The translations under genes and the position numbers were made by a program. From the NCBI GenBank assembly GCA_964416305.1, contig CAYQDM010000007.1, positions 1 to 64,000 of the forward strand: DNA of 64,000 nt. The letters run 5' to 3'. Positions 24,906 through 33,854 of the stretch are shown here, piece after piece. The stretch comes from Acidaminobacter sp964416305. GTDB lineage: Bacteria > Bacillota > Clostridia > Peptostreptococcales > Acidaminobacteraceae. The first letter of the stretch is position 1. Every line of letters starts with the position of its first letter. Under the pieces are notes generated by a model. That model was given only the letters and a program-made list of their open reading frames with translations. It was not told the origin of the DNA and did not search any database.

Positions 24906-26525
24906 TTAAATCAATTTAAGGAGCAGTTCCAGCCTGAGTCGAACGGAAGGGTCTTCGAGATTCACGGGCAGCAAGTCCTCGATCTCTTCCACGCGTTTTC
25001 TCACGGTGTTAATGTGGAGAAACATCTTTTTGGCGGTATTGCTGAAGTTCATACGGCACTCCAGATAGGATTTCAGTGTCTCGATCAGTTGGCCGGAGTC
25101 ATCCTTGGCGCGCAGTTTGTTGAGATCGCGCATCATGATCTGGATCTCATCCTCCTGCACGTCAATCCAAGCCAGGGCGCCCAGTTCTGAGTACCGGAAA
25201 TACACACAGTCCGGATTGATCAGTTTGCCCATATCCAGAGCTCTTAAGCATCTTCGGTAATTTCTGTCCAGCTCGTGAATGATGCCCGGCAGATCCGACA
25301 AACCAAATTCAAAACGGCCGTCTTCCAGGTCCAGGACAAGACGCTGGTTGAGTTTTTTGAGTTTGACCCTTAACTCATTTAAATAGCTGCCTTCCTCAAG
25401 GTGCTCGGTATTTCCGAGGAGCAGGAGACAGTGGTGGTCATCCAGCAGAGCAGTCCTGCATTCCGAGCTGCTGAAGATGCCGCGGATGGAGCTGCGGATC
25501 AATTCCCGGTTCTGATGCAGGGAAACCTCATTGTTGTTTTGCCTGATCACTACAGTATAGTAGGCAGCGTCCGGGTTAAGATTGAGTTCGGAAGCATGGG
25601 AGCGGATCTCCTCCGGCCTCGACAAATTGCCGGATACCAAGGCGTTAACAAAGCTCTCAAAGCCAATGTCACCAATGCTTTGAGTCACAATAATCTGTTC
25701 ATATAATTCCTGAAGCAGGAGGTAGCCGGTTCTGAGGGCAAATTGGTCAAAGTAGTCAATGAGTCCGGTGGCTTCCAAAACCACAAAATAGGCTTTAATT
25801 TTGTTTTCCACCGTAATAGGCACCGTGATCCAACTGTAGGGCTTTTCGTATTTTGGGTTGTAAACCCTATATCTCGCCATTTTTAAATTGTCGCACAGAG
25901 TTTCCTTGCTGAAATCAAAGGATGGATTCCAGAAATCCTCCAGTTTCATATCCTGAGAGATCGCTTTAAAACGATCCGAACTATAATAGGCTTTGTCGTT
26001 GACCAGATTGTAGATCATGGTAGGGAAATCCATTTCAATTTCCATGGCGGTCAGAATCCGCTTGATTTTTCTGATGTGATAGGAAAGGTCGGAGAGGTTA
26101 TTGAATTGAAGTTTTCCAATGTTGAACTGCTGGATATTTTTATTCATGACGATGACGTTGAGCATATTCATGATTTCCATCCAGGGAACGCCCTTCGGGA
26201 TGCTCAGCAGCGGGACATCATAATCATTGCATGCTTGAATCAAGTCTGCGGGGAACTCGTCGAGATACCTGCCCAGTTTGATGCCAACACATGAAATTCT
26301 TTGGAATGTGCCTGATTCAATGTGAGGCGGAAGCAAATCAGGCTGCTGTTTAAATACGTAGCCTGATGAAATCAGGAATTCTCTGCCGCGTGTAAAGGCA
26401 AATCCATCCGGTGCGTCCAGTACGGCGACACCTTGTATGTGTTTGTGGACTCCTTTGTGACCTGCGACCACCGTAAATTGGCTGAAGAAATCTTTTTCCA
26501 GAATTTCAGCGACAGAAACGCCCAT
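24906..26525 (-). CDS. PucR-family transcriptional regulator
   Basis: A 539-residue regulator in the PucR/CdaR class. Residues 5-125 are the PucR sensory domain (VAEILEKDFFSQFTVVAGHKG, DAPDGFAFTRGREFLISSG, CVGIKLGRY, VPLLSIPKGVPW). The middle, about 290-400, matches the GGDEF-like CdaR segment. The C-terminus, about 475-539, is the HTH_30 DNA-binding domain (LIETLKSYLECRMNFSNTAKKMFLHINTVRKRVEEIE). It is divergent from the membrane-protein/amidohydrolase operon, which is its likely target; the class usually activates purine, amino acid or carbohydrate catabolism genes when an effector binds. ATG 26525 follows AAGGAAGGTG. Confidence 0.9.
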   Translation of the reverse strand: MGVSVAEILEKDFFSQFTVVAGHKGVHKHIQGVAVLDAPDGFAFTRGREFLISSGYVFKQQPDLLPPHIESGTFQRISCVGIKLGRYLDEFPADLIQACNDYDVPLLSIPKGVPWMEIMNMLNVIVMNKNIQQFNIGKLQFNNLSDLSYHIRKIKRILTAMEIEMDFPTMIYNLVNDKAYYSSDRFKAISQDMKLEDFWNPSFDFSKETLCDNLKMARYRVYNPKYEKPYSWITVPITVENKIKAYFVVLEATGLIDYFDQFALRTGYLLLQELYEQIIVTQSIGDIGFESFVNALVSGNLSRPEEIRSHASELNLNPDAAYYTVVIRQNNNEVSLHQNRELIRSSIRGIFSSSECRTALLDDHHCLLLLGNTEHLEEGSYLNELRVKLKKLNQRLVLDLEDGRFEFGLSDLPGIIHELDRNYRRCLRALDMGKLINPDCVYFRYSELGALAWIDVQEDEIQIMMRDLNKLRAKDDSGQLIETLKSYLECRMNFSNTAKKMFLHINTVRKRVEEIEDLLPVNLEDPSVRLRLELLLKLI

Positions 26526-26832
26526 GAGTTCACCTTCCTTATGACGATCATATGCAAAAATGTTGAAAATCTAAGTTTATTATATCGTTTTCCGCTGTGG
26601 CTTACAAATTGAATTCATAATAATTGTAGTATGGTTGGGTAGAATTGGGCGTTTTTAGGAGCAATTTAATCATTTTTGTGAAAATATTTTCTTTAAGGAC
26701 CTGGTTTTAATGAAATAATGTTTTTGTTTCACATTTTGTTTTCAAATCTAAATCTCTTTGCGATGTAATAAAGGTTACAAAATGATAACTTAATATTCAG
26801 AAATTATAAATTATTTATCAGGAGGTTTGAAC
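26526..26832. promoter_or_regulatory. Divergent promoter region between PucR gene and transporter operon
   Basis: About 300 bp of A/T-rich DNA with several possible -10 elements and a gtaataaaggttac imperfect inverted repeat near 26765-26779. A GGAGG at 26821 once served the decayed start described in the next entry. No clear operator can be assigned. Confidence 0.4.
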
Positions 26833-26940
26833 ACGAACTATTTAGAAATGGCCAGCGATCCACTGATGTAGATTGCCATATGACTGGCTGTCTCACTCGT
26901 ACTCGTCCAGGAACTCATCTTCGCGAAAAAATCTTATTAA
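26833..26940 (+). pseudogene. Decayed N-terminus of a DUF5058-like membrane protein
   Basis: Seven bases after AGGAGG, an ACG (26833) begins a frame that, apart from two stops, reads as NYLEMASDPLM, then IAI, then LAVSLVLVQELIFAKKSY. This aligns with the start of the intact gene 120 bp later (ANNPIMWILALIIIANVVVQCFIF). The stops TAG (26869) and TGA (26881) sit where tryptophan (TGG) is plausible, and the start would be ATG mutated to ACG: three transitions. It looks like the remains of a paralogue or of an earlier copy replaced by the downstream gene. Confidence 0.5.
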
Positions 26941-26953
26941 ATGGAGGTTAATT

Positions 26954-27676
26954 ATGAAAGAAACATTGGTAATTGCAAATAACCCAATAATGTGGATTTT
27001 AGCTCTGATTATTATTGCGAACGTTGTTGTTCAATGCTTTATTTTCTATCGACTGGCAAACAAGCACGTGAAGGAAACGTCCATTATAAGTTCAAAACAA
27101 GTCAAGGAAGCTTTTAAGATTGGTTTCATAGGAACGATTGGTCCGGCGTTTGCGGTCTTTGCCGTAGCGGTGGCTCTGATTGCGCAAATTGGCGGCCCTC
27201 TGACATTAGCCAGGGTTGGAATTATTGGATCTGCTGCTTTTGAAATGATTGCGGCTGGAATTGGCAGCGGCGGAACTGCAGGCACACCGGATTTTGCGCC
27301 TAAAATGCTCTCTGCAGCGGCTTGGGTCATGACATTAGGCGGCGCAGGATGGTTAATTGTTGTATTCTTTGCGACTAAACATATCGATAAGCTCCAAGTA
27401 ACGATCAAAAAAGCTAATCCACTCACAATTGCTTACATGTCTCTCTTTGCGCCTTTTGTCATATTCTTTTCCCTGGCTTATAAGGAAGTCATCAACAAAG
27501 GTCTTTTAGCGAAAACATTCACTATTGCGCCTTTAGCGGCATTGATTGCTGGTGCCTTATCCGTTGTTATTGTCAATAAAATTGTCGCAAAAGACAGTTC
27601 TAAAAAATGGCTTAAAGATTGGGCAATGGGGTTCGCTGTGGTTGCGGCTATGGTCGTAGGCACCATCTTAAGATAA
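26954..27676 (+). CDS. DUF5058-family membrane protein, transporter subunit candidate
   Basis: A 240-residue integral membrane protein with about six hydrophobic helices. After a first helix (PIMWILALIIIANVVVQCFIF) comes a short basic loop, then FGSAVAVA-like segment AFAVFAVAVALIAQIGGP, a glycine-rich GIGSGGTAGTPDF loop that could line a substrate site, and three C-terminal helices. I recognise it as the DUF5058 type, of unknown function. ATG 26954 follows ATGGAGG; the longer in-frame reading to 26873 is rejected. It pairs with the next membrane protein (14-base gap) and an M20 amidohydrolase, suggesting uptake of an amide or N-acyl compound. Confidence 0.75.
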   Translation: MKETLVIANNPIMWILALIIIANVVVQCFIFYRLANKHVKETSIISSKQVKEAFKIGFIGTIGPAFAVFAVAVALIAQIGGPLTLARVGIIGSAAFEMIAAGIGSGGTAGTPDFAPKMLSAAAWVMTLGGAGWLIVVFFATKHIDKLQVTIKKANPLTIAYMSLFAPFVIFFSLAYKEVINKGLLAKTFTIAPLAALIAGALSVVIVNKIVAKDSSKKWLKDWAMGFAVVAAMVVGTILR

Positions 27677-27689
27677 GGGGGCAAATAAT

Positions 27690-28412
27690 ATGACAAATAA
27701 TAATCAAAATCCAAAGCAATTTCATAAAGACGTTCACTTTTGGGGTCAACTTACCATTGCAGTTGCATTCCTTTGCACCCTGTCGATTCCGCTCTATTTG
27801 ACCTTTGTACTGGGCTATCGTCCAAACTCCGCGGACATCGTCAGCGGCATGATCTCCATAGCGGGCTTTGTTGGAATCGTCTGGTTTGTTGAACCTATTT
27901 CCTACTTCCCAACCTTAGGTCCGGCTGGAACCTATATGTCATTCCTTTCAGGCAACATTGGCAACATGCGTCTTCCCGTAATTGTTGGTACTCAGGAGGC
28001 GCTTGGACTTGCCCCAGGATCAGAAGAAGCAGAAGTTGCCGGTATATTTGCCCTCATTTCATCCACGTTCACCAATTTAGCTGTTTTGGCAGTGGTTCTT
28101 GTCGCTGGCCAGGTTCTGATCAATATCCTGCCTCCGGCAATTGTGGCTTCATTTAACTTTGCTTTGCCTGGCATATTGGGCGCAATGCTCGTTATGATGG
28201 GTTCTAAGGTAAAAATGCCAAACTTGGTCGCGTTAGTTGCTATTGGAACTGCAGCCATGGTAATCGTACGCTTTTTGCCAAAATTCTTGCCTGCTAATAT
28301 CGCAACACCAATATCCCTTGCGGATACAGGCATTATTGCAGTATTTGGTATTCTTTACTCCGTCTTGACTGCGAAAAAAGATCATGCAAAACAAACTGCC
28401 TCACAAACATAA
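27690..28412 (+). CDS. Integral membrane protein, partner of the DUF5058 protein
   Basis: A 240-residue protein with about seven hydrophobic segments, starting with a polar N-terminus (NNNQNPKQFHKDVHFWGQ). It has conserved-looking loops: EPISYFPTLGPAGTYMSFLSGNIGNMRLPV near residues 70-100, and GLAPGSEEAEVAGIFALISS. The Gly/Ser/Asn-rich turn within the membrane suggests a substrate path. I do not know a functional name. Size, spacing (14 bases) and shared operon with the DUF5058 protein suggest the two form one carrier, feeding the amidohydrolase downstream. Confidence 0.7.
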   Translation: MTNNNQNPKQFHKDVHFWGQLTIAVAFLCTLSIPLYLTFVLGYRPNSADIVSGMISIAGFVGIVWFVEPISYFPTLGPAGTYMSFLSGNIGNMRLPVIVGTQEALGLAPGSEEAEVAGIFALISSTFTNLAVLAVVLVAGQVLINILPPAIVASFNFALPGILGAMLVMMGSKVKMPNLVALVAIGTAAMVIVRFLPKFLPANIATPISLADTGIIAVFGILYSVLTAKKDHAKQTASQT

Positions 28413-28549
28413 GATATTTATTGCATAGAACCTGTAAATTTAAACAGCTTGACTATAGTCAAATTGGCTTAATTAAAAAGAACAATGACGTAAAAGCGCC
28501 GTGGGCTTCAGAAATGAAGCCTGCGGCCTTCATCTGAAGGAGGATCAAG

Positions 28550-29716
28550 ATGTCAGACATGCTAAAGAAAGCTCAGGAAATCGAATCTTATGTCATTGAT
28601 ATGCGCCGTTACTTCCATGAAAATCCGGAGCTCAGCTGCCAGGAATTCAAGACACAGGAAAAAATAATGCAAGAACTGGATGCTATGGGCATCCCTTATG
28701 AAAAAGCAGGAAGCACGTCTTTGATCGCAAAAATCAATGCAGGAAAAGGCAATAAAACGGTCGCGCTGCGTGCGGACACAGACGCACTTCCGGTTATTGA
28801 ACAATCCGGAGTACCTTTTACATCGAAAAATCCAGGTGTCATGCACGCCTGTGGCCATGATGCCCATACAGCTATGCTGCTTGGCGCAGCGAAAATTCTC
28901 GTTGATATGAAGAATGAACTTCCCGGCGAAGTGCGCCTTTTCTTCCAGGAAGGCGAAGAAATGTTCGCGGGCGCAAATAAAATTATTGCCGCTGGCGGCA
29001 TGGAAGGCGTAGACGCAGTTTTCGGTATGCACGGCATGCCTGGAATGAAAACTGGGTACTATGATCTGACGCCAGGCTACAGAATGGCAGGCTGCGACAC
29101 CATATACATCAAGTTTGAAGGGATATCCGGCCATGGTTCAGCACCGCACAAGGCGAAGGATACCATTCATCCTGCGTGTATGTTCGTTAATGACATTCAA
29201 GGTATTGTCACAAAAAATGTGGATCCATTAGAGTCTGTAGTCCTCTCTGTCGGGAAGTTCGTCGGCGGCACCAAGGCGAATATCGTCGCAAAATACACGG
29301 AGTTGGACATTTCCATGCGTTACTTTGATCCAAAGGTCAGAGAAATTGTCCACGCGGGCATTCAACGACACGCGAAAGCAATTGCCGACATGTATGAGCT
29401 TCAGGTTGAGGTCAATATTGAGCCGAGCGCGGTTGCGCTGCGAAATGACGAAGTTGTAACCCAAATTGCTAGTGAAGCAGCAGAGAAAGTGTTTGGACCG
29501 CAGCGTAATATCGAGACCAGGAAATTAATGGGCTCTGAAGACATGCCATTCTACTTCCAGCACGCACCAGGTGCCTTTGCATTGCTGGGTTACGAAAATG
29601 AAGCAAAAGACAGCATTTACTATCCTCATCATGAAAAATTTAAATTGGATGAAGACTACTTTAAATTTGGCGCCGCCCTTCATGCGCAATTCGCCGTGGA
29701 CTTCCTGAATAAATAA
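28550..29716 (+). CDS. M20-family amidohydrolase
   Basis: A 388-residue zinc amidohydrolase of the M20D group (hippurate hydrolase, N-acyl-L-amino acid and indole-3-acetyl-amino acid hydrolases). Metal and catalytic residues are visible: HACGHDAHTAML (Cys and His ligands), the EGEE glutamates near 138, FGMHG, and the late HH in YYPHHEKFKLDE. The lid domain carries SGHGSAPHKAKDTIHP. ATG 28550 follows GAAGGAGG. It lies 137 bases after the membrane pair, behind a small hairpin, and ends at a strong terminator. It probably cleaves whatever the membrane pair imports; the exact N-acyl substrate cannot be told. Confidence 0.9.
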   Translation: MSDMLKKAQEIESYVIDMRRYFHENPELSCQEFKTQEKIMQELDAMGIPYEKAGSTSLIAKINAGKGNKTVALRADTDALPVIEQSGVPFTSKNPGVMHACGHDAHTAMLLGAAKILVDMKNELPGEVRLFFQEGEEMFAGANKIIAAGGMEGVDAVFGMHGMPGMKTGYYDLTPGYRMAGCDTIYIKFEGISGHGSAPHKAKDTIHPACMFVNDIQGIVTKNVDPLESVVLSVGKFVGGTKANIVAKYTELDISMRYFDPKVREIVHAGIQRHAKAIADMYELQVEVNIEPSAVALRNDEVVTQIASEAAEKVFGPQRNIETRKLMGSEDMPFYFQHAPGAFALLGYENEAKDSIYYPHHEKFKLDEDYFKFGAALHAQFAVDFLNK

Positions 29717-29767
29717 GATCGCGGACGCGGTACCCTGATTTCTTGAACCCCAAATAATAATTTCAGC

Positions 29768-29809
29768 AGCCTGCGGATTGAGTGATATAATCAATCTGCA
29801 GGCTCTTTT
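29768..29809 (+). terminator. Intrinsic terminator after amidohydrolase
   Basis: Fourteen-base-pair stem agcctgcggattga/tcaatctgcaggct (one mismatch) followed by cttttaaaa. Confidence 0.85.
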
Positions 29810-29874
29810 AAAATTCGTTGGCTTTAAAATCGCTGGAAAAAGTTTGTGACACCGCTAAGAAATGAGGACTCGAC

Positions 29875-31149
29875 ATGAAAACAATAAAACCCTATATCCT
29901 GGCAGCGGCCCTCGTTGCTGCTGCGTCGCAGATTGGCATCAGCGTATTGAACGCAGATTTCAGAATTTCTGCGGGTATAATTGTTTTGGCATTGATCCTG
30001 AATTGGGATCAGCCGCTCAAGCCCATTCGACTTGGCGTCGTCTCCGGCCTTTCGGTGTACACTTTTAGACTCTTCATTCATGCCCTGGCCTATGGGAGCA
30101 TCCAAGAAGTCTGGGTCTCCTACCAGTTTGAAATTCTATTCTATTTGTTTTACGGCATTATCTATCAGGTTCTTAGCCGATGGTTAGACAACGGCCAGTT
30201 AAACCGCCTCGCCATTATCCTGTTTTTCAGCGACCTGGGCGCAAACCTGATCGAGATCTTCTCGAGAATCTTGGTCACCTCATCCCCATACGAGCATGAG
30301 ATTGTGCTCACTTTGTTTTGGGTCGCCCTCGGTCGTACAACAATGATCTGGATTCTGTTGAACGGCCTTCGTTATTACAAAATCCTGCTCCTCAAAGAAG
30401 AACACGAGGCCAGATATGCCCGCCTTGTATGGCTGACAGCGCAGTTGAAGTCTGAAATGTATTGGATGGAAAAAAACATGGAAGAAATTGAAAAAGTCAT
30501 GACCAATGCTTACACTTTATTCGAAAATATCAAATTCAATCAGCGCCAGGAGGCCTGGGGCGAGCAGGCGGTCTCTATCGCGCGAGATGTCCATGAAATC
30601 AAAAAAGAATACGCTCTGGCGGTCATGGGCATCAAAGAGCTTACAGCGGACGCGGTCGTCGTCGGCGGGATGCAGTTTAAGGATATCTGTAAAATCCTCT
30701 ATGATTCCACTGAACGGGAAATACGGAGCTTAGGGTACGAAATTAAACTCGAGTTTGAGTCAGGCGAAAGCTTCTATACCATTAAGCATTATTTTCTGAT
30801 GTCGATTTTAAGAAATTTGATCATGAATAGCATAGATGCTATTGAAGCTGCTGAAAAAGAAGGTAAAATAAAAATGGTTCATGAAACAGACCAGAATCAG
30901 CATTATTTTGTGGTGTCGGACTCAGGTCCTGGTATAGAGCCTGAGGATCTGGACAATATTTTTACGCCCGGATTTTCTACAAAAATTAACTATGCCACAG
31001 GACATATCAATAGGGGCTTGGGTCTGAGCGTTGTCCAAAATATTGTGGAGAAAGAGCTCGGTGGTAAGATAGAAGCATCATCGGTCAAAGGCGAGGGAAC
31101 GACTTTCAGCATTGCAATTCCCAGAGAAAATTTGGAGGAAAACCAATGA
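29875..31149 (+). CDS. Sensor histidine kinase, GlnK/YcbA-like
   Basis: A 424-residue membrane kinase. Residues 1-175 have about six hydrophobic helices and no large extracellular domain. A helical stretch to about 250 carries the probable phospho-acceptor in ARDVHEIKKEY. The ATPase domain covers about 280-420: NLIMNSIDAIEAAE (N box), VVSDSGPGIEPEDL (G1), GFSTK, NRGLGLSVVQ (G2). The layout and H-box resemble B. subtilis GlnK (YcbA), which with GlnL controls the glutaminase and AGCS transporter genes. Here too the next genes are a GlnL-like regulator (four-base overlap) and an AGCS symporter. Copy of the 9-mer at 30176 in the membrane region. Confidence 0.88.
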   Translation: MKTIKPYILAAALVAAASQIGISVLNADFRISAGIIVLALILNWDQPLKPIRLGVVSGLSVYTFRLFIHALAYGSIQEVWVSYQFEILFYLFYGIIYQVLSRWLDNGQLNRLAIILFFSDLGANLIEIFSRILVTSSPYEHEIVLTLFWVALGRTTMIWILLNGLRYYKILLLKEEHEARYARLVWLTAQLKSEMYWMEKNMEEIEKVMTNAYTLFENIKFNQRQEAWGEQAVSIARDVHEIKKEYALAVMGIKELTADAVVVGGMQFKDICKILYDSTEREIRSLGYEIKLEFESGESFYTIKHYFLMSILRNLIMNSIDAIEAAEKEGKIKMVHETDQNQHYFVVSDSGPGIEPEDLDNIFTPGFSTKINYATGHINRGLGLSVVQNIVEKELGGKIEASSVKGEGTTFSIAIPRENLEENQ

Positions 31150-31985
31150 GAATTTACATAGTGGAGGATGACATCAACATTGTCAAACATCTGAGTCATA
31201 TCATAACGGATTGTGATCTGGGTAAGGTCATTGGAACCGCAAATGATGGCGCTGAGGCCTATGATGAAATTCTGATGCTGAAGCCTGATCTGGTCCTGGT
31301 CGATCTCCTGATGCCTGGCAAAGATGGGATTACATTGGTTCAGGAGGTAAAGAAGGTCTATACAGGAATCCAATTCGTCATGATCTCTCAGGTGTCATCA
31401 AAGGAAATGATAGGGAGAGCCTATCAAAGCGGCGTTGAGTACTATATTTCAAAGCCTGTTAATGCCCTTGAAACCCAAAGTGTCATTCAAAAGGTCAGAG
31501 AAAAAATCAATCTCAGCAGAACCTTGAATCAGATCCAGAATATTTTTGCCGCAGCTGTGGAGCCTGCCACTGAAGTCAATCGTGACAGCAAAGAAGAGGA
31601 AGTCAGGCGAATCTTTCAGAAGATTGGTATTGTCGGTGAAGCGGGAAGTCAAGATATTCTCAATATTGTAAAATATCTGCTCGATACCGGAAAGAGCATG
31701 ACGGAATTCACAGTGAAGGAAATCTGCAGCAAATTTACAGACCAGACCAAGAGTATGGAACAGAGAATCAGGCGGACAGCGACTATTGGGATGACCAATC
31801 TTGCGCACCTGGGGATTGAGGATTACATGAACGAGACACTGAATGAATTCGCAAACAGCCTCTACAGCTATGAACAAATCAAAGTTGAGATGGATTACAT
31901 AAGAGGAAAGAACAAGAAGCGCGGCAAAGTGAATATTGGAAAATTTATTGACGGGCTCTTGTCCTACTGCATCGTCAAAATTTGA
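31146..31985 (+). CDS. Response regulator, GlnL/YcbB-like
   Basis: A 279-residue regulator. The receiver domain occupies 1-125 (YIVEDDINIV acidic pair, phospho-Asp in LVLVDLLMPGKDG, Lys in YISKPVNA). The C-terminal region, about 150-279, matches the YcbB/GlnL DNA-binding module (IFQKIGIVGEAGSQDILNI, RRTATIGMTNLAHLGIEDY), which does not look like a standard winged helix. ATG overlaps the kinase stop. The expected target is the symporter gene directly downstream, in response to glutamine or a related amino acid. Confidence 0.88.
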   Translation: MRIYIVEDDINIVKHLSHIITDCDLGKVIGTANDGAEAYDEILMLKPDLVLVDLLMPGKDGITLVQEVKKVYTGIQFVMISQVSSKEMIGRAYQSGVEYYISKPVNALETQSVIQKVREKINLSRTLNQIQNIFAAAVEPATEVNRDSKEEEVRRIFQKIGIVGEAGSQDILNIVKYLLDTGKSMTEFTVKEICSKFTDQTKSMEQRIRRTATIGMTNLAHLGIEDYMNETLNEFANSLYSYEQIKVEMDYIRGKNKKRGKVNIGKFIDGLLSYCIVKI

Positions 31986-32230
31986 ATCCTTACTGTCCTG
32001 AAGGTTATAAAACCGCGGGGCAGTTTTTTTATGCCGCGGAAGTTACAAAAAAGTTAAACTAAATTTTCTGATTATTACGAAACCGTTTGAAACTTTCTGA
32101 AGGTCGTCGATTAACATGAATTTAACAAATGAGCAGTCGACATAAATGAACAATCTGATCACCCGAAGTATCGTCTTAGTCGCAAGTGTTTGAAATTGTC
32201 CCTTAAACAAAACGAATAGGAGTGGGTAAA

Positions 32231-33640
32231 ATGGAAATGATGAATTTAGTGGTCGATTCGGTAAACAAGGTATTATGGGATTACATATTAATCATCGCGC
32301 TCTTTGGGGTTGGAATCTACATGACAGTTCGTCTGCGATTCCCGCAATTTACAAGACTGATCCCGGCACTGAAAAAAATGGTAACCGCAATCATCAAAAA
32401 AGAAAAAGCTGAGGAAGGCAAAATGTCACCCTTTCAAGCGCTGGCGACTTCGGTTGCGGCACAGGTCGGCACCGGCAATATTGTCGGCGTTGCCACAGCA
32501 ATTGCGGCCGGTGGCCCGGGCGCTGCCTTCTGGATGCTGATTTCAGCCTTCTTTGGAATGGCGACGATCTTCAGCGAAGCCGTTCTCTCCCAGAAGTATA
32601 GAGAAGAGAAAAATGGTGAATGGGTCGGCGGACCGGCGTACTACATTAAAAACGGCCTCAAATCCAAGCCGTTGGCTATGTTCTTTGCAGTTTCCTGCAT
32701 CATTGCCCTGGGAATCGTAGGTGTCATGGTACAGTCCAACTCGGTCGCAGGCTCCGTCAGCAGCGCCTTTGGTGTTCCTGTATTTGCAGTCGCCGGCGTC
32801 CTCGCAGTCGTCGTGGCATTAATCCTGATGGGCGGCATGGGCAGAATCGCTTCCTTTGCAGAAACAGTCGTCCCAGCCATGGCTGGCCTCTACATTCTTG
32901 GAAGTTTGCTGATCATCCTTTTCAACCTTGATAATTTATTGCCGGTCATCAAGATGATCGTTCTTGGCGCATTCGCGCCTCAGGCGATCGGTGGCGGCGT
33001 TCTGGGCATCACTGTACAGCAAACCGTACGTTTCGGTCTGGCGCGCGGGCTCTTCTCCAATGAGGCGGGCATGGGCTCGACGCCTCACTCCCACGCGGTA
33101 GCTGATGCAAAGCATCCTGCGGAGCAAGGCTTCACTGCCATGATTGGCGTCTTCATCTCCACCTTCCTGATTTGTCTGTCAACAGTTATGGTCAATTTGG
33201 CGTCTGGCTCGTATAACGTGGGCGTAACTGCGGCTGAGATGACAGCTTCAGCAACGGTGATGACTCAAATGGGCTTCGCTTCAGGGTTCGGGGTCTTTGG
33301 TGGCATGTTCCTCTCGACCTGCCTGTCCTTTTTCTCGCTGACCACTATTGTAGGCTGGTATTTCTTCGCGGAGTCCAATGTCAAATTGGTCTTCAACTCT
33401 AAGGCGCTGACGCTGAACCTTTTCAAAGCAGTGGTCATTGGGGCCTTAGTCACAGGGACGCTCATTGACGCGACCTTCGTTTGGAAGCTGGCGGATCTGT
33501 TCATGGGGATCATGGCGCTTCCTAATATTATAGCCATTCTGTTTATGTCCAGGGAAGTCATTGAAATTCTGAATCATTATGACAGCACTCAAGAAAATGC
33601 TGAAGCGCTGCCTGTGTTCGAGACGGAAATGGCGGCATAG
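32231..33640 (+). CDS. Sodium:alanine/glycine/glutamine symporter, AGCS family
   Basis: A 469-residue secondary transporter with about eleven membrane helices. Family landmarks are FQALATSVAAQVGTGNIVGVATAIA near residues 65-90, GGPAYYIKNGL, and the signature RGLFSNEAGMGSTPHSHAVAD near 280. It imports alanine, glycine or glutamine with sodium. GTG 32222 is in frame, but ATG 32231 has AGGAG at eight bases. The 246-bp upstream gap has A/T-rich direct-repeat-like TTTTCTGA/CTTTCTGA elements that could bind the GlnL-like regulator; this is weak. Confidence 0.93.
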   Translation: MEMMNLVVDSVNKVLWDYILIIALFGVGIYMTVRLRFPQFTRLIPALKKMVTAIIKKEKAEEGKMSPFQALATSVAAQVGTGNIVGVATAIAAGGPGAAFWMLISAFFGMATIFSEAVLSQKYREEKNGEWVGGPAYYIKNGLKSKPLAMFFAVSCIIALGIVGVMVQSNSVAGSVSSAFGVPVFAVAGVLAVVVALILMGGMGRIASFAETVVPAMAGLYILGSLLIILFNLDNLLPVIKMIVLGAFAPQAIGGGVLGITVQQTVRFGLARGLFSNEAGMGSTPHSHAVADAKHPAEQGFTAMIGVFISTFLICLSTVMVNLASGSYNVGVTAAEMTASATVMTQMGFASGFGVFGGMFLSTCLSFFSLTTIVGWYFFAESNVKLVFNSKALTLNLFKAVVIGALVTGTLIDATFVWKLADLFMGIMALPNIIAILFMSREVIEILNHYDSTQENAEALPVFETEMAA

Positions 33641-33651
33641 GATAAATTCAC

Positions 33652-33697
33652 AACAGGCAGGGAATTGGTTTAATAGACCAATTTCCTGCCTGTTTTA
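33652..33697 (+). terminator. Intrinsic terminator after AGCS symporter
   Basis: Long perfect arms aacaggcagggaattggt and accaatttcctgcctgtt with a short ttaatag loop, then TTA-rich DNA. A direct repeat ttttatgttttggc follows twice (33691-33731). Confidence 0.9.
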
Positions 33698-33854
33698 TGT
33701 TTTGGCTCAATTTCATTTTATGTTTTGGCGCGATCTGACTTTACGATATGGCTTGTTGTGTCTTCCACGTTAGAATTTCAAATTTGGGGTATCAATCTAC
33801 GATAAGCCGTGAAAGCGCTCGAAACAGTCATCCAATTAGGGAGGTAGAGACAGC

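Noticed and set aside
26869..26883. UAG and UGA in the upstream DUF5058-like frame as pyrrolysine/selenocysteine codons
   Set aside because: The frame has no proper start, ends after 36 codons, and both positions align with tryptophan, so decay is simpler.
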